This document shows positions 14,588 through 15,530 of a DNA stretch of 15,530 nt, piece after piece (the stretch's first letter is position 1; the number at the start of each line of letters is the position of its first letter). The stretch covers positions 2,839-18,368 of the forward strand of contig MU071046.1 of assembly GCA_002284615.2 (NCBI GenBank). The letters are read 5' to 3'. The notes under the pieces were generated by a model that saw only the letters and a list, made by a program, of their open reading frames with translations, was not told the DNA's origin and did not search any database. The translations under genes and the position numbers were made by a program. The stretch is from Dunaliella salina (Eukaryota; Chlorophyta; Chlorophyceae; Chlamydomonadales; Dunaliellaceae).

Positions 14588-14730
14588 ATCTTGCGACGCC
14601 AATATCTTGCGAGGTGCCCAAAATAATTTTGTAGTTTTTCTGCGACTTTTAAATCTTGCGAGGGAGGTCCACAAGTTAGCAAAATCTGCGAACTCCTCAA
14701 AATGGCAACAACAACAAAGCTTGCGAACTG
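14588..14730. repeat. Scattered CTTGCGA/TGCGA motif cluster
   Basis: TCTTGCGA occurs at about 14589, 14606 and 14654; GCTTGCGA at about 14718; TGCGAC or TGCGAA at about 14640 and 14685. Spacing is irregular. It may be a decayed tandem repeat. Confidence 0.45.
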
Positions 14731-14776
14731 CAACAGGCTCTCAGGCCCTGGGTAAACACTGGAAAGGCTATCAGTT

Positions 14777-14900
14777 NTCCATGCAACCCTCAGTCCCCTG
14801 GTCCCCTGGTCCCCTGGTCAGTACTCCATGCACCTCTCCATGCATGCCCTCATTCTCCTGAACAGTACTCCATGCCCTCAGTCCCCTGGACTAGACTTCA
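14777..14900. repeat. CCCCTGGT-type tandem repeats with an assembly ambiguity
   Basis: Base 14777 is N. GTCCCCTG is repeated three times in tandem (about 14793-14816), and a larger imperfect duplication repeats CAGTACTCCATGC and CCTCAGTCCCCTGG (about 14785-14831 and 14862-14889). Confidence 0.75.
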
Positions 14901-14942
14901 ACCCCTTTCTATGCTCTGAGTGGACATCAGACCATCTCCATT

Positions 14943-15140
14943 TCATCTGTGGTCCCCTGGAGGGGGCCTGGCAGCTCTGATGGCTGCTGCATGGCGCTCC
15001 TGCTCCTCCATGCGGGCAGCAACAGCTGGGTCCATGCGGGTGCGTAGCTCCCTGGGCTGCCCATCAGCCTCTGTCCGCTTCCTCTTGGTGCACCCGAGGT
15101 CAAAAAGGGTCAGTTGCCCCTTGGGGGCATGCGGGTCCAT
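14943..15140 (-). CDS. Hypothetical small protein or exon, 65 codons
   Basis: The first ATG is at 15140 and has a good eukaryotic context (AAACATGG). The product begins MDPHAPKGQLTLFDLGCTKR, then KRTEADGQPRELRTRMDP and a Glu/Arg/Ala-rich stretch AARMEEQERHAAAIRAARPP, and stops at 14943. KGQLTLFDLG followed by a basic KRKR patch resembles a short N-terminal peptide seen in some nuclear or transposon-encoded proteins, and the second half is probably helical. GC-rich composition and charged helix content look more coding-like than other short frames here. It may be the first exon of a spliced gene, a remnant, or chance. Not recognised; no neighbour supports a function. Confidence 0.3.
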   Translation of the reverse strand: MDPHAPKGQLTLFDLGCTKRKRTEADGQPRELRTRMDPAVAARMEEQERHAAAIRAARPPPGDHR

Positions 15141-15164
15141 GTTTGGGCCCTCGGGAGGCTCCAA

Positions 15165-15420
15165 GGGTGGCGACCAAAGTCACAACATATCGACCCCTTC
15201 TCCCAGGCCTTAATTTTTGCACAGAAAAACTCCTTAACTCTTTTTTAGTTTGCCCTTGGCCCAAGAGCGGCAGCCCGTGTCCGCGGGGAGGACAGGTGAC
15301 CACGGGCGGACCTCCATGCGGCTTTCCTGCATGCATGAAGGTAATTCTATAAGTGTTATAGAATTATCCCATGTAAGCGCTGCGGGCCTTTGTGTTGCAT
15401 GCATGGAGGCCTGTGCATGC
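15165..15420. other. Non-coding stretch with one perfect hairpin
   Basis: Short frames on both strands show no motif. The hairpin at 15342-15366 is listed separately. Confidence 0.4.
15342..15366. repeat. Perfect 11-bp hairpin, AT-rich
   Basis: TAATTCTATAA, loop GTG, TTATAGAATTA. Weaker GG/CC complementarity continues outside. It lacks the T-run of a bacterial-type terminator and may be a miniature palindromic element or chance. Confidence 0.85.
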
Positions 15421-15451
15421 ACACGCGCACACACGCATGCACGTACACACA

Positions 15452-15529
<78 letters not shown>

Positions 15530-15530
15530 T
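15421..15530. repeat. (AC)n dinucleotide microsatellite
   Basis: AC repeats with CG and TGC interruptions up to about 15455, then nearly pure to 15522. It runs to the window edge, the mirror of the (TG)n at the left edge. Confidence 0.97.

Noticed and set aside
15342..15366. Rho-independent terminator
   Set aside because: The hairpin is AT-rich without a T run, and the window is eukaryotic.
15234..15530. 98-codon minus-strand frame with a long Cys/Val run
   Set aside because: It is a translation of the AC microsatellite.

Overview
The window reads as repeat-rich intergenic DNA of a eukaryotic nuclear genome. Reasons: long (TG)n/(AC)n microsatellites at both ends, 5'-truncated non-LTR retrotransposons with target-site duplications (TSDs), a hAT-type DNA transposon with an 8-bp TSD, a tRNA-derived SINE-like piece, and degenerate telomere-like (TTTAGGG-related) repeats. 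I find no bacterial operon structure, no intact long gene, and only one weak host-gene candidate (a 65-codon ORF near the right end). From family resemblance recalled without a search, an alga or a related protist (green alga or dinoflagellate type) is the best guess, held at low confidence.

Layout. 1-66 is a TG microsatellite, followed by two C/G hairpins. 500-2230 and 7845-8325 hold copies of an uncharacterised dispersed repeat (here R1); all six copies share the same 3' end and have different 5' extents. 2261-7777 is a nested retrotransposon: LINE copy A (minus strand, 11-bp TSD AACATTTCAAG) was interrupted in its RNase H domain by LINE copy B (4235-6799, minus strand, perfect 10-bp TSD AGCCTTGGGG), and separately by a 283-bp element (R4, 3528-3810) with a 17-bp TSD matching at 15 of 17 positions. 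8533-12250 holds three copies of a second unknown repeat (R2, two direct and one inverted), an SINE-like tRNA fragment between 35-bp perfect direct repeats, two copies of a third unknown repeat (R3), and a perfect 84-bp tandem duplication. 12268-12505 is degenerate telomere-like sequence. 12583-13926 is a decayed hAT transposon with 17-bp terminal inverted repeats, CTACG-type subterminal repeats and TSD CTCACTCA. 14405-14900 holds minisatellite-like sequence, then the small ORF, a short hairpin and the terminal AC microsatellite.

How the parts relate. The LINE copies encode, in order on the minus strand, a region upstream of RNase H with an unusual conserved block (DRVFGA, CHPIYD, LFLPSW, VWNT), an RNase H domain with its catalytic acidic residues, a CCHC zinc knuckle, and a C-terminal domain with RPDA and EVKYCED motifs that looks like a PD-(D/E)xK restriction-like endonuclease. 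Both copies are pseudogenes with frameshifts and lack the reverse transcriptase core through 5' truncation. R4 ends in a GCGTAG plus pyrimidine tail like the LINE 3' end, so it may have been mobilised by the LINE machinery. No host pathway can be read from the window.
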